A stretch of 64,000 nucleotides of DNA from positions 372,001-436,000 of the forward strand of contig QFOD01000001.1 of the NCBI GenBank assembly GCA_003241055.1, given 5' to 3'. Positions within the stretch are counted from its first letter, which is position 1. Every line of letters begins with the position of its first letter. The stretch comes from Roseateles depolymerans (lineage in GTDB: Bacteria > Pseudomonadota > Gammaproteobacteria > Burkholderiales > Burkholderiaceae_C). Below are positions 53,886-62,647 of this stretch, in pieces. The notes below the pieces were generated by a model that did not search any database, had not been told where the DNA came from, and saw nothing but the letters and a program-made list of their open reading frames with translations. Made by a program: the position numbers and the translations under genes.

Positions 53886-55235
53886 ATGCGCTTTGCCCCT
53901 GTTCCCCGCCTGATCCTGCAACCGCTGGCGTTCGCCGCCGGCCTCCTGCTCGCTGGCGCGGCCCAGGCTCAGAGCCTGCAGGATCTCTACGACGCGGCCC
54001 GTGGCTACGACGCCACCTACCTGGCCACCCGTGCGTCGGCCGATGCGGCCGCGGCGCGCGTGGGGCAGGCGGAGGCGCTGTTCCGTCCGACGCTGGGCCT
54101 GCAGGCCTCGGCCACGGGCACCCGTACCGATTCGCCCGGCAGCACGCCCACCATCACGAATCGCACGGTGCAGACGGGGCTTCAAGGCAGCTACTCGGTC
54201 TACAACGCGGCCAACCGCCCGACGCTGGACAAGGCCCAGCGCGGCTTCGCGGTCGCGCAGGCCGATCTGGAGGCCGCCGAGCAGGACCTCATCGTCCGCC
54301 TGGCCACGGCCTACTTCAACGTGCTGAATGCACAGGACACGCTGTCCACGACGCAGTCCAACAAGAAGGCCATCGCGGAGCAGCTGGCCTCGGCCAAGCG
54401 CAACTTCGAGGTCGGCACGGCCACCATCACGGATACCCGTGAAGCCCAGGCCAAGTACGACCTGGCCGTGGCGCAGGAGCTGGCGGCCGACAACGACCTG
54501 CGCGTCAAGCGCGTGACGCTGGACCAGCTGGTCGGCCGCGTCGGGGTTCAGCCCAAGGGCCTGGCCACGCCCGTGGCGCTGCCGGGTCTGCCGAGCGACA
54601 ACATCGACACCTGGGTGGCGACCGGCGACGAGCAGCATCCCAGCATCCGCAAGGCCCGCCTGGGGCTGGAGACGGCGCAGCTCGACACCCAGATCGCCCG
54701 TGCGGCCGAGAAGCCCACGCTGGACGCCAGCGCCACGCTGGGCGCGCAGAACCTGCACAACAATCTGAACGGTGCTGCGGCGGCGTCCAGTGGCGTCGGC
54801 ACCACCAAGACGGCCAGCCTGGGCCTGACCTTCACCTACCCGCTCTACACCGGCGGCCAGACCCAGAGCCGCATCCGCGAGACCCTGGTGCTGGAGGACA
54901 AGGCCCGCAATGACCTCGACTTCGCGCGCCGCAGCGTGTCGGAGGCGACCCGCCAGGCCTTCTTCGGCGTGCAGTCGCTGCGCGCGCAGGTGGGGGCCTA
55001 CGAGGCGGCCGAGGCGTCCACCAAGCTGGCGCTGGAGGCCACCGAGCTGGGCTACAAGGTCGGCGTGCGGGTGAACCTGGACGTGCTGAACGCCCAGACC
55101 CAGCTCTACACCACGCAGCGCGATCTGGCCAAGGCCCGCTACGACGTCATCGTCAACGGCCTCAAGCTGCGCCAGGCCTCGGGCCAGCTGCGTCCCGAGG
55201 ACCTCTCGGCCGTCAATACGCTGCTGGTGAAGTAA
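53886..55235 (+). CDS. tolC: TolC family outer-membrane efflux protein
   Basis: 449 residues. The signal peptide ends near LLAGAAQAQ. Two OEP repeats form the trimeric beta-barrel/alpha-tunnel: LQDLYDAARGYDATYLATRA, YFNVLNAQDTLSTTQSNKKA, and in the second half EATRQAFFGVQSLRAQVGAY with VLNAQTQLYTTQRDLAKARY. The tunnel helices show the TolC heptad-like pattern. It serves type I secretion or multidrug pumps. The ribosome site AAGGAA precedes the ATG. Downstream is a short stem GGGGC/GCCCC. Confidence 0.93.
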   Translation: MRFAPVPRLILQPLAFAAGLLLAGAAQAQSLQDLYDAARGYDATYLATRASADAAAARVGQAEALFRPTLGLQASATGTRTDSPGSTPTITNRTVQTGLQGSYSVYNAANRPTLDKAQRGFAVAQADLEAAEQDLIVRLATAYFNVLNAQDTLSTTQSNKKAIAEQLASAKRNFEVGTATITDTREAQAKYDLAVAQELAADNDLRVKRVTLDQLVGRVGVQPKGLATPVALPGLPSDNIDTWVATGDEQHPSIRKARLGLETAQLDTQIARAAEKPTLDASATLGAQNLHNNLNGAAAASSGVGTTKTASLGLTFTYPLYTGGQTQSRIRETLVLEDKARNDLDFARRSVSEATRQAFFGVQSLRAQVGAYEAAEASTKLALEATELGYKVGVRVNLDVLNAQTQLYTTQRDLAKARYDVIVNGLKLRQASGQLRPEDLSAVNTLLVK

Positions 55236-55313
55236 GCCGCAAGGCCTGACCCCGGGGCTGCGTGGCCCCGCCGGGCGGTGCGGCACGGCGCAGGGCTGGG
55301 CGACAATCCGGCC

Positions 55314-56093
55314 ATGCTGTTTCTGCTCTCGCCCGCCAAGTCGCTGGATTACGAAACGCCGACGCCGCCGCAGCTGGCGCCGGCCCTGACCGACCCGCAG
55401 TTCCTCGACGACAGCAGCGCGCTGATCGAACTGCTGCGCACCAGGAGCGTGGCGGACATCCGCGCGCTGATGGACCTGTCCGAGCCGCTCGCGCAGCTCA
55501 ATGTCGACCGCTACGCCGCCTGGCAGCGTCGCTTCACGCCGCAGAACAGCAAGCCCGCCGTGCTGGCCTTCAATGGCGATGTCTACGACGGCCTGGCCGC
55601 AACCAGCCTGTCCGATGACGACCTGGCCTGGGCACAGCAGCATGTGCGCATGCTGTCGGGTCTCTACGGCATCCTGCGCCCGCTGGACCGCATGCAGCCC
55701 TACCGGCTGGAGATGGGCACGCGGCTGAAGAACCCCGCGGGATCGAATCTCTACGACTTCTGGGGCGACCGCCTCGTCGACCATCTCAACCGTCTGGTGA
55801 AGGGCGAGAAGGCGCCGGTCATCGTGAACCTGGCGTCGCAGGAGTACTTCCGTGCAGTGGATCGCAAGAGCCTGCAGGCGCGTGTGGTGGAGTGCCAGTT
55901 CGAGGACTGGAAGAACGGCCAGTTCAAGATCATCAGCTTCTTCGCCAAGCGGGCGCGCGGCCTGATGGCTCGCTTCGCGATCCAGCACCGCATCGAGACG
56001 CCCGAGGGCCTGAAGGCCTTCGATGTGGACGGCTACCGCCTCGCCCCCGAGGTCTCAACCCCGGAACGTCTGCTGTTCCGCCGCCAAACATGA
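55314..56093 (+). CDS. yaaA: Peroxide stress protein YaaA
   Basis: 259 residues, the family length. YaaA (DUF328) features: LFLLSPAKSLDYETPTPPQL, LNGDVYDGL-type NGDVYDGLAATSLSDDDLAW, HVRMLSGLYGILRPLDRMQP, YRLEMGTRL and VIVNLASQEYFRAV. In E. coli it lowers free iron during hydrogen-peroxide stress. It overlaps the following iron-dependent oxygenase gene by 4 bp. The ATG at 55314 is used because LFLLSPAKSLDY is the conserved start. Confidence 0.95.
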   Translation: MLFLLSPAKSLDYETPTPPQLAPALTDPQFLDDSSALIELLRTRSVADIRALMDLSEPLAQLNVDRYAAWQRRFTPQNSKPAVLAFNGDVYDGLAATSLSDDDLAWAQQHVRMLSGLYGILRPLDRMQPYRLEMGTRLKNPAGSNLYDFWGDRLVDHLNRLVKGEKAPVIVNLASQEYFRAVDRKSLQARVVECQFEDWKNGQFKIISFFAKRARGLMARFAIQHRIETPEGLKAFDVDGYRLAPEVSTPERLLFRRQT

Positions 56094-56947
56094 GCGCACA
56101 GGTCATCACCCCCGAACTGATGGCCTGGATCGCCGAGCAGTCGCGCGCCGGCCATGCCTCTGACGCCATCCTCGCGGCCATGCTGGGCAGCGGCTGGGAC
56201 GAGACCATCGCGCGCCAGGCGCTGGCCCGCGCGCTCGGTCATGTCGCGCCCGCCCGCCCGGCGGTGCCGCAGGCCGCACCCGCCGTGGCCGCCGGCCTGC
56301 CCGAGCCGGACCTCAGCGGCCACCAGCCCGTGCTCGACGTCGGGGACCGCGAGGTCAAGGTGGTGCTGGCCATGCGTCAGCCGCGCGTCGTGGTGTTTTC
56401 CGATCTGCTGTCCCACGAGGAGTGCGACGGCATCATGGCGCTGGCCGGCAAGCGGCTGGCGCGTTCCGAGACGGTGGCGACGAATGCCGATGGCAGCGAG
56501 GTGAACTCGGCGCGCACCAGCGACGGCATGTTCTTCGAACGTGGCGAGACCGAGCTGATCCAGCGCATCGAGATCCGCATCGCGCGCCTGCTGCGCTGGC
56601 CGCTGGACCATGGCGAGGGCCTGCAGGTGCTGCGCTACCGGCCGGGCGCAGAGTACCAGCCGCACTACGACTACTTCGAACCGGGCCACGCCAGTTCCAC
56701 GGCCATCCTCAGGCGCGGCGGCCAGCGTGTCGGCACGCTGGTGATGTATCTCAACACGCCGGAGGCTGGTGGCGCCACCACCTTCCCCGATGTCGGGCTC
56801 GAGGTGTCGCCGGTGAAGGGGCACGCCGTGTTCTTCAGCTACGACCGCCCGCATCCGGCCACGCAGACGCTGCATGGGGGCGCGCCGGTACTGGCCGGCG
56901 AGAAATGGGTGGCGACCAAGTGGCTGCGCCAGGGCGTGTTCCGCTGA
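56090..56947 (+). CDS. 2OG-Fe(II) oxygenase, prolyl-4-hydroxylase-like
   Basis: 285 residues. The N-terminal 80 residues form a small helical extension. The catalytic double-stranded beta helix has the iron motif HYDYF (His, Asp; near residue 193), the distal His in RPHPATQTLHGGAPV, and the 2-oxoglutarate Lys in GEKWVATKWLRQ. VVVFSDLLSHEECDGIMALA and NTPEAGGATTFPDVGLEVSP are typical of the P4Hc family. Substrate peptide unknown. The ATGA overlap with yaaA suggests coupled expression. A terminator-like hairpin follows. Confidence 0.9.
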   Translation: MSAQVITPELMAWIAEQSRAGHASDAILAAMLGSGWDETIARQALARALGHVAPARPAVPQAAPAVAAGLPEPDLSGHQPVLDVGDREVKVVLAMRQPRVVVFSDLLSHEECDGIMALAGKRLARSETVATNADGSEVNSARTSDGMFFERGETELIQRIEIRIARLLRWPLDHGEGLQVLRYRPGAEYQPHYDYFEPGHASSTAILRRGGQRVGTLVMYLNTPEAGGATTFPDVGLEVSPVKGHAVFFSYDRPHPATQTLHGGAPVLAGEKWVATKWLRQGVFR

Positions 56948-56961
56948 GCTGAATCGCCGCG

Positions 56962-56994
56962 GCCTGCACCCCGCCGATGAAGCTGGGGTCAGGC
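56962..56994 (+). terminator. Terminator-like hairpin after the oxygenase gene
   Basis: Stem GCCTG-c-ACCCC / GGGGT-CAGGC with one bulged C and a 12-nt loop, 15 bp after the stop. There is no clear T-run, so termination may need a factor. Confidence 0.55.
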
Positions 56995-57095
56995 CTTGCG
57001 GGTTTATTCGGCGGGCGCATGTGCCGGGCTGAAATCCGTCGTTGTCGGCCTTCCGGGCATCCCGGAGCATCGGTCTCTTTGCAACGGAGAACGCC

Positions 57096-59396
57096 ATGCC
57101 CCGACCGACGCACCGTCGGCTGCCCCTGCCCCTGACCTCGGCCGCCGCGCTGCTGCTGTGTGGCGCGGTGGCCCGCGCCGAGACACAGGAGGGCGGCGCC
57201 GCCGCGACGCCCGCGGCCGGTGCGACGAACACGCTCGGTACGGTCGTCATCACCGCCCAGCGGCGTGAGGAAAAGGCGCAGGACGTGGGCATCGCGCTGA
57301 CCGTGGTGTCGGGCGACAGCCTGGCGGAGCGCGGCATACAGAAGGTGTTCGACCTCCAGTACGCCGCACCCAATGTGGAGATCGACCCGCTGTACGGCAG
57401 CGACAACGTGCAGTTCCGCATCCGCGGCGTGGGCCTGCGCGACTACGCCAGCAACAACACGGCCACCGTCGGCGTCTACGTGGATGACGTCGCCTATCCG
57501 TTCCCGGTCCAGACCCAGGGGCTGCTGTTCGACGTGGACCGGGTGGAGATCCTGCGAGGTCCGCAGGGCACGCTTTACGGGCGCAACAGCACCGGCGGCG
57601 CGGTGAACTACCTGGTGAAGCGTCCCACCAAGGATTTCGAGGGGCAGGTCAGCGGCACCTGGGGCTCGAACAACGCGCGCACTGCGGAGGCCTATGTGTC
57701 AGGCCCCTTGTCGGACGCGCTGCGCGCGCGCCTGAGCCTGGCCACGCAGCAGGGCGGGGCCTGGCAGCACAACCGGCTGACTGGCGAGAAGCTGGGCGAC
57801 CAGGACACGCTGGCACTGCGCGGCCAGCTGGAGCTCGACGCGACGCGAGACCTGACCCTGCGCCTGTCGGTTCGGCACAGCGAGGATCAGTCCGACAGCC
57901 GTGGCCTGCGCCTGTATCAGGGGCTGGTGCCGGCCGCACAGGGGCGGGCCTACTCGGGCACCATCGCACCTGACACCGACAACACCGCCACCGGCTGGAG
58001 CCTGACGCCTCGCTTTGCCGCGCTGACCGGCCTGGCCGAGGGCGACAAGCCGCACAAGGACAACCGGGCCAACGGGGTGTCGCTGCATGCGGACTGGGCG
58101 TTGGGTGATCTGCGTCTGAGCAGCATCACCTCGCAGGAAAGCCTGCATCGACTGGAGTTCATCGACTGGGATGGCTCCGTGATTCCCCAATCGGACGAGG
58201 TCTTCAGGAGCCGCATCAACGTGTTCTCTCAGGAGTTGAGGCTTGCGTCCGCGGGCGGGCGGCGGCTGAACTGGGTGGGCGGCCTGTACGCGTCGCGCGA
58301 GAAGCTGACCGAGAAGTTCTATTCGGATTTCACCGGCAACGGCGGCTATGGCACGCTCACGCAGTACGGACAGCGGGCTACCGCCACCGCTGTGTTCGGG
58401 CAGCTGGACTACGCGCTGAGCGAGCGGCTCAAGCTGATTGCCGGCCTGCGGCAGGAACACGAGAAGCGCCATCTCGACGACTTCAGCAGCGGCTACACCT
58501 TCAACGATGTGGCGCCGGCCCGCGCCAACACGCCGTTCTTCAGCACGCCGCAGAACCGTGAGCTCAGTACCGACCAGACCTCGGGCAAGCTGGCCCTGGA
58601 GTACAAGCCCGGCGCCGATCAGCTGCTCTATGCCAGCCTCAGCCGTGGCGTGAAGTCCGGGGGCTTCACGGTCTACAACTCGCCCTATCCGAATCAGGTC
58701 GATCCCTTCCAGCCCGAGAAGCTGCTGGCCTACGAGGCAGGCTTCAAGGCCGACATCGGCAGGACGGTGCAGCTCAACGGCGCGATCTTCTATTACGACT
58801 ACCGTGATCAGCAGGTGCTGGACAGCGTCTGGATTCCCAACCAGCTCGTGCCGGGCGGCCCAGGCCAGCGGGTCGGGCGTCTCGTGAACGCGCCGAAGTC
58901 CGAGATCCAGGGGGTGGAGCTCGAGCTGGCCTGGCGCGCCAGTCCTCGGTTGCTCATCACGCAGTTGGTGGGCTACAAAAAGGGGCAGTACAAGGAGTTC
59001 AACGCGCTCAATGCCACGGCGAGCACCGCAGCCAATGCCGCCGTCTATTCGGATTACGCGGGCACGGCGTTGGCGATTCCCAAGGTCAGCTATGGCGGCA
59101 GCGCCCGCTACAGCTGGACGCTGGGCAGCTACCGGCTGGTGGCCCAGGGGGACTACGCCTTCAGGGACAAGATCGTCAACGTCAGCAACCCGGACCGCAC
59201 CACCAGAAGCTACTGGCTGGCCAATGCCCGGCTGGAGCTGTCGCCGTTCAATGCACCCTGGTCGGTGGCGCTGTGGGCCCGCAACCTGTTTGACCGCGCG
59301 TACGACGTTCACCATGGCTCCTTCCTGAGCAATGCCCAGATCGCCACGGCCGGCGAACCGCGCACGGTCGGCGTACAGGGCAGCTATTCTTTCTGA
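57096..59396 (+). CDS. TonB-dependent receptor
   Basis: 766 residues. A signal peptide ends near AVARAE. The TonB box region TLGTVVITAQRREEKAQDVG is followed by the plug: NVQFRIRGVGLRDYASNNTA, GLLFDVDRVEILRGPQGTLY, GRNSTGGAVNYLVKRPTKDF. The barrel contains SRGVKSGGFTVYNSPYPNQV and ends in VGVQGSYSF with the terminal Phe signal. The plug type (AQRREEKAQDVGIALTVVSG) is shared with receptors for siderophores, sterols and plant compounds. The ligand is unknown. A ribosome site (GGAGA) precedes the ATG. A phosphodiesterase follows 79 bp downstream, likely in the same operon. Confidence 0.92.
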   Translation: MPRPTHRRLPLPLTSAAALLLCGAVARAETQEGGAAATPAAGATNTLGTVVITAQRREEKAQDVGIALTVVSGDSLAERGIQKVFDLQYAAPNVEIDPLYGSDNVQFRIRGVGLRDYASNNTATVGVYVDDVAYPFPVQTQGLLFDVDRVEILRGPQGTLYGRNSTGGAVNYLVKRPTKDFEGQVSGTWGSNNARTAEAYVSGPLSDALRARLSLATQQGGAWQHNRLTGEKLGDQDTLALRGQLELDATRDLTLRLSVRHSEDQSDSRGLRLYQGLVPAAQGRAYSGTIAPDTDNTATGWSLTPRFAALTGLAEGDKPHKDNRANGVSLHADWALGDLRLSSITSQESLHRLEFIDWDGSVIPQSDEVFRSRINVFSQELRLASAGGRRLNWVGGLYASREKLTEKFYSDFTGNGGYGTLTQYGQRATATAVFGQLDYALSERLKLIAGLRQEHEKRHLDDFSSGYTFNDVAPARANTPFFSTPQNRELSTDQTSGKLALEYKPGADQLLYASLSRGVKSGGFTVYNSPYPNQVDPFQPEKLLAYEAGFKADIGRTVQLNGAIFYYDYRDQQVLDSVWIPNQLVPGGPGQRVGRLVNAPKSEIQGVELELAWRASPRLLITQLVGYKKGQYKEFNALNATASTAANAAVYSDYAGTALAIPKVSYGGSARYSWTLGSYRLVAQGDYAFRDKIVNVSNPDRTTRSYWLANARLELSPFNAPWSVALWARNLFDRAYDVHHGSFLSNAQIATAGEPRTVGVQGSYSF

Positions 59397-59475
59397 GCCT
59401 TCGTGCCGGGCTGGCGCGCCGGGCGTCACCTCCTCTTCAACGACGGGCCATCACCTGGTGGTTCGTGCCCGACCC

Positions 59476-60840
59476 ATGTCTCACTCCTGCCCTCGTGCCC
59501 GCGTCCTGCTGGCCGCCCTGTGCCTGTGCTGGGCCGGCCTGCCACTCCGGGCCGAGCCTGCGGTGACGTCGCGTCATGTCGTGCTCATCAGCGTGGACGG
59601 TCTGCGGCCGGAGTTCTATCTGGACCCGGCCTGGCCGGCGCCCCATCTGCAGGCGCTGGCGCGGCGCGGCCTGGCGGCCGAGGGCGTGGAAGGCGTCTTC
59701 CCGACGCTGACCTATCCCTCGCACACCACGCTCATCACCGGCGTGCGCCCGGCCCGCCACGGCATTCTTTACAACACGCGTTTCGACCCGGCGGGGGACG
59801 CAGCCCGCTGGTTCCAGCAGGCCGACGAGGTGCGCGCGGCCGGGCTGAAGTCGGCGTCGGTGAACTGGCCCATCACCAGCGGGGCAGCCATCGACTTCAA
59901 CCTGCCGGAGACCTTCTCGTACGACACCCCGGAAGACCGGCGTCCTGCCATCAGTGCGGCCGCGACGCCGCCCCGACTGTTCGAGGAGGTGCAGCGTGAG
60001 GCGACCGGCCGGTTGTCGGCCCGGGATGTGTTCTACAAAGACCCGGCGGTGGATCGCAACAACGCACGTGCGCTGGCCTACTTGATCCGCACCTACCGGC
60101 CTCATCTGGCGGCCATCCATCTGGTCTATGCCGATGCGGCCCAGCACGAGCACGGCCGCGACGGCGAGGCCGTGCGCCAGGCCGTCGCGGACATCGATGC
60201 CGCGGTGGCCGTCATTCTGGAGGCTGTTGAGCAGGCGGGCCTGTCGGCCCGGACGACGGTCATCGTGACGGGGGATCACGGCTTCGTCGGCACGCACACG
60301 GCCATTGCACCCAATGTCTGGCTGCGCGGCGCCGGCCTGTTGGGCACGGGCGATGCCGAGCGCGGCGAAGGATGGAGGGCGATCTTCCATTCAGGTGGCG
60401 GGTCCACCTTCCTGCAGCTTCGCGAGCCGGGCGACCAGGCGACGCTGCGGCAGGTGCGCGCCCTGCTGGCGGCCCTGCCGCCGGGCACGCAGCGGCTGCT
60501 TCACGTCGTCGAACAGCCGGCGTTGCGGGCGGCGGGCGCCGATCCCCGGGCCGCGCTGGCGTTGGTGGCGGAGCCGGGTCTTGCGTTCGTGAGTGCCAGC
60601 CGAGGCGAGCCCTTGCGGCCGCAGCGCGGCGGCGCGCATGGCTACGGGCCGGAGCTGCGCGAGGTCCGTACCGGCTTCGTGGCCGCGGGCGCGGGCCTGG
60701 GCAGCGCCGGCAGCATCCCGTTGCTGCATCTGGAGGATGTGGCGCCGACCGTGGCGGCGCTGCTGGGGCTGACGCTGCCCGAGGCCCAGGGGGTGGCGCT
60801 ACCCGGCGTGGTGGCCGCCCCGGCAGCGAGGGCGCGCTGA
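59476..60840 (+). CDS. Exported alkaline-phosphatase-fold phosphodiesterase (ENPP/nucleotide pyrophosphatase-like)
   Basis: 454 residues with a signal peptide (LLAALCLCWAGLPLRAE). The ENPP/type I phosphodiesterase pattern is present: HVVLISVDGLRPEFYLDPAW (first Asp ligand), the catalytic nucleophile in VFPTLTYPSHTTLITGVRPA (Thr in FPTLTYPSHT), HEHGRDGEAVRQAVADIDAA, and TVIVTGDHGFVGTHTAIAPN. The C-terminal GGAHGYGPELREVRTGFVAA completes the metal site. It may release phosphate or nucleosides from an extracellular substrate carried by the upstream TonB receptor, but this is an inference. Confidence 0.88.
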   Translation: MSHSCPRARVLLAALCLCWAGLPLRAEPAVTSRHVVLISVDGLRPEFYLDPAWPAPHLQALARRGLAAEGVEGVFPTLTYPSHTTLITGVRPARHGILYNTRFDPAGDAARWFQQADEVRAAGLKSASVNWPITSGAAIDFNLPETFSYDTPEDRRPAISAAATPPRLFEEVQREATGRLSARDVFYKDPAVDRNNARALAYLIRTYRPHLAAIHLVYADAAQHEHGRDGEAVRQAVADIDAAVAVILEAVEQAGLSARTTVIVTGDHGFVGTHTAIAPNVWLRGAGLLGTGDAERGEGWRAIFHSGGGSTFLQLREPGDQATLRQVRALLAALPPGTQRLLHVVEQPALRAAGADPRAALALVAEPGLAFVSASRGEPLRPQRGGAHGYGPELREVRTGFVAAGAGLGSAGSIPLLHLEDVAPTVAALLGLTLPEAQGVALPGVVAAPAARAR

Positions 60841-60844
60841 AGCG

Positions 60845-61927
60845 TCAGGCCAGGGTCGCGATCAGCCCCAGCAGCAGGATCATGCCCAGCGCCAGCAGCA
60901 TGAAGTAGCCCATGCTGAGCAGCAGGCCGCGCCAGAAGGCCCCCCGCGTGCTCAGGCCGTAGACCCGTCGCATGGCCAGCATACCGTGCCAGAACACCGC
61001 CAGCATCACCGGGCCGCCGGACACGCCGGTGTTCACCAGCAGCAGGGCCAGGAACCACAGGCTGTGGCAGTGCAGCGAAAACACGAAATGCTCCGCATAG
61101 CGTCGGCCGCTGCCCGCGAACATCAGCAGCAGCAGCGAGGCGAAGAACGGCTGCATGGCCAGCATGGCGTAGGGGGCGGATGCCCACAGCTTGGCCTCCC
61201 ACTGCGCCCGGGTCATGTGCTGGGCCCGTTCGATCTGCGCGGCCAGCCAGCGTTCACCAGCCGAGCAGTTGCTGTTCACATGTTGAAGGTCGCAGCCGGA
61301 GCTTCCAGCACTGGCTGCTGCGTGTTCGACACGAAGGTTCTTGGACAGGCCTTCGCGCACGGCGCGGTCAGTCTCGCGCACCACGGCCTTGGCCGGGTCG
61401 GTCTCGGCGGCGTTGTCCGGCTGGGTCCGCGCCGCCGCTGCGGCCGCGCTGGCGCCCCCACGGGCGGCCCCACTGGAGGCAGCGGGCGCGCGGTGGGCGG
61501 ACTGGGCCTCGTCCCCGTCGCCATCCCATTGAACGATGGATTCCTCGCTCTCCGGGATGTGCGGCTTGTGCCCGGTCAGCAGGTGCGAGCCGACGAAGAA
61601 CAGGAAGCTGGCGCTCAGGTAGACCCGCAGCGGCAGCACGTAGCGGCGGCGGCGGCCATGGAAGTAGGCCAGCGTCAGGTGGCCGGGCAGCATCACCAGC
61701 GCCCACAGCGTGCGCCACAGCGGGCCGTCGAAGGCCACGTAATGGCCCACGTACTCGGTCAGCATCTCGCGCACCGAGGGCGGGTGCAGGTCGGTCTCCT
61801 GGCCGCAGTGGCCGCAGTAGCGCGGACGGGCCCGCGGCAGCGTGTAGTGGCAGTTCAGGCAGTAGGGCGACTGCGGGCCATGGGCCGCGTGGCCGGGCGT
61901 GTCGTGGGCGTGCTCGGTGTCGCTCAT
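60845..61927 (-). CDS. DUF3667 membrane protein with zinc ribbon
   Basis: 360 residues. The N-terminal zinc ribbon YCLNCHYTLPRARPRYCGHC has four Cys in a Cys-x2-Cys pair pattern and is preceded by a His-rich stretch. The DUF3667 region SVREMLTEYVGHYVAFDGPL, LWRTLWALVMLPGHLTLAYF and YVLPLRVYLSASFLFFVGSH follows. Then come a low-complexity Ala/Gly-rich segment and several C-terminal helices. It has about six membrane spans. The first ATG overlaps the stop of the PAS-LuxR gene by 4 bp, so the regulator and this membrane protein are co-transcribed. Confidence 0.85.
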   Translation of the reverse strand: MSDTEHAHDTPGHAAHGPQSPYCLNCHYTLPRARPRYCGHCGQETDLHPPSVREMLTEYVGHYVAFDGPLWRTLWALVMLPGHLTLAYFHGRRRRYVLPLRVYLSASFLFFVGSHLLTGHKPHIPESEESIVQWDGDGDEAQSAHRAPAASSGAARGGASAAAAAARTQPDNAAETDPAKAVVRETDRAVREGLSKNLRVEHAAASAGSSGCDLQHVNSNCSAGERWLAAQIERAQHMTRAQWEAKLWASAPYAMLAMQPFFASLLLLMFAGSGRRYAEHFVFSLHCHSLWFLALLLVNTGVSGGPVMLAVFWHGMLAMRRVYGLSTRGAFWRGLLLSMGYFMLLALGMILLLGLIATLA

Positions 61928-62529
61928 GCGCTCAACAGTTTGTGTATGAGTTCGGGCGTGCTGGACGCCTGGTATTTCTTCATCAGCCGGGCGCGGTAGA
62001 CGTCCACCGTGCGCGGGCTCAGGCCGAGCCGGCGCCCGACGGCCTTGCTGGTCTGGCCCTCCGCGAGCAGCGCGGCGATCTCGCGCTCGCGCGGGGTCAG
62101 CTGCGCCGTCAGCTGGCGGCGGGCCGACAGGTCCTCGAAGCACCAGATGCCGCGCGCATGCGGGTCGGCCGGGTCCAGAGCCCGCCCGCTGACGTGGCAC
62201 CAGAACAGGCTGCCGTCGCCCACGCGGCGCATCACGCGGTCGTCGGCATAGCGGCCATCGGCGTCCAGGCTGGCGACGATGCGCGCGCCGGTGCGCTCGA
62301 ACTCGGCGGCGCTGGGGTACATCACCGCAAAGCTCTGGCCGACCAGCTGTTCGCGCCGCGCGCCGAAGATCTGCAGCACGCGCTCGTTGCAATCGACGAT
62401 CTGGCGCTGCGCGGACAGCACCAGGCCCAGCGGGGCGAGCTGAAAGGCGTTGCGGTAATCGAGGGCGTCGAGGCTCACACGGCTGTAGGGTCTGCGGGGC
62501 GCGATCCTACCCGGCGGCGGTGCCCGCAT
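61924..62529 (-). CDS. PAS-domain LuxR-type transcriptional regulator
   Basis: 201 residues from an ATG at 62529; a GTG at 62478 is a credible later start because conservation begins at VSLDALDYRNAFQLAPLGLV. The PAS sensor (about 20-130) includes IVDCNERVLQIFGARREQLV. The C-terminal HTH has LTPREREIAALLAEGQTSKA, VGRRLGLSPRTVDVYRARLM and the family end. It resembles PAS-LuxR regulators that sense small molecules or redox state. It overlaps the DUF3667 gene and diverges from the PEP-CTERM gene, so it could control both. No cognate kinase is adjacent. Confidence 0.86.
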   Translation of the reverse strand: MRAPPPGRIAPRRPYSRVSLDALDYRNAFQLAPLGLVLSAQRQIVDCNERVLQIFGARREQLVGQSFAVMYPSAAEFERTGARIVASLDADGRYADDRVMRRVGDGSLFWCHVSGRALDPADPHARGIWCFEDLSARRQLTAQLTPREREIAALLAEGQTSKAVGRRLGLSPRTVDVYRARLMKKYQASSTPELIHKLLSA

Positions 62530-62647
62530 TCGAGGGGGGATCACCCTCGGTCGGTCGGGTAGACCTCGGGCCATGGCTCCAACGGGCGATGCCGCGCCGG
62601 GGGGCTGCCACCTACCGTGCGGGCTCTCATTTTCAGCAAGGAGTCCG

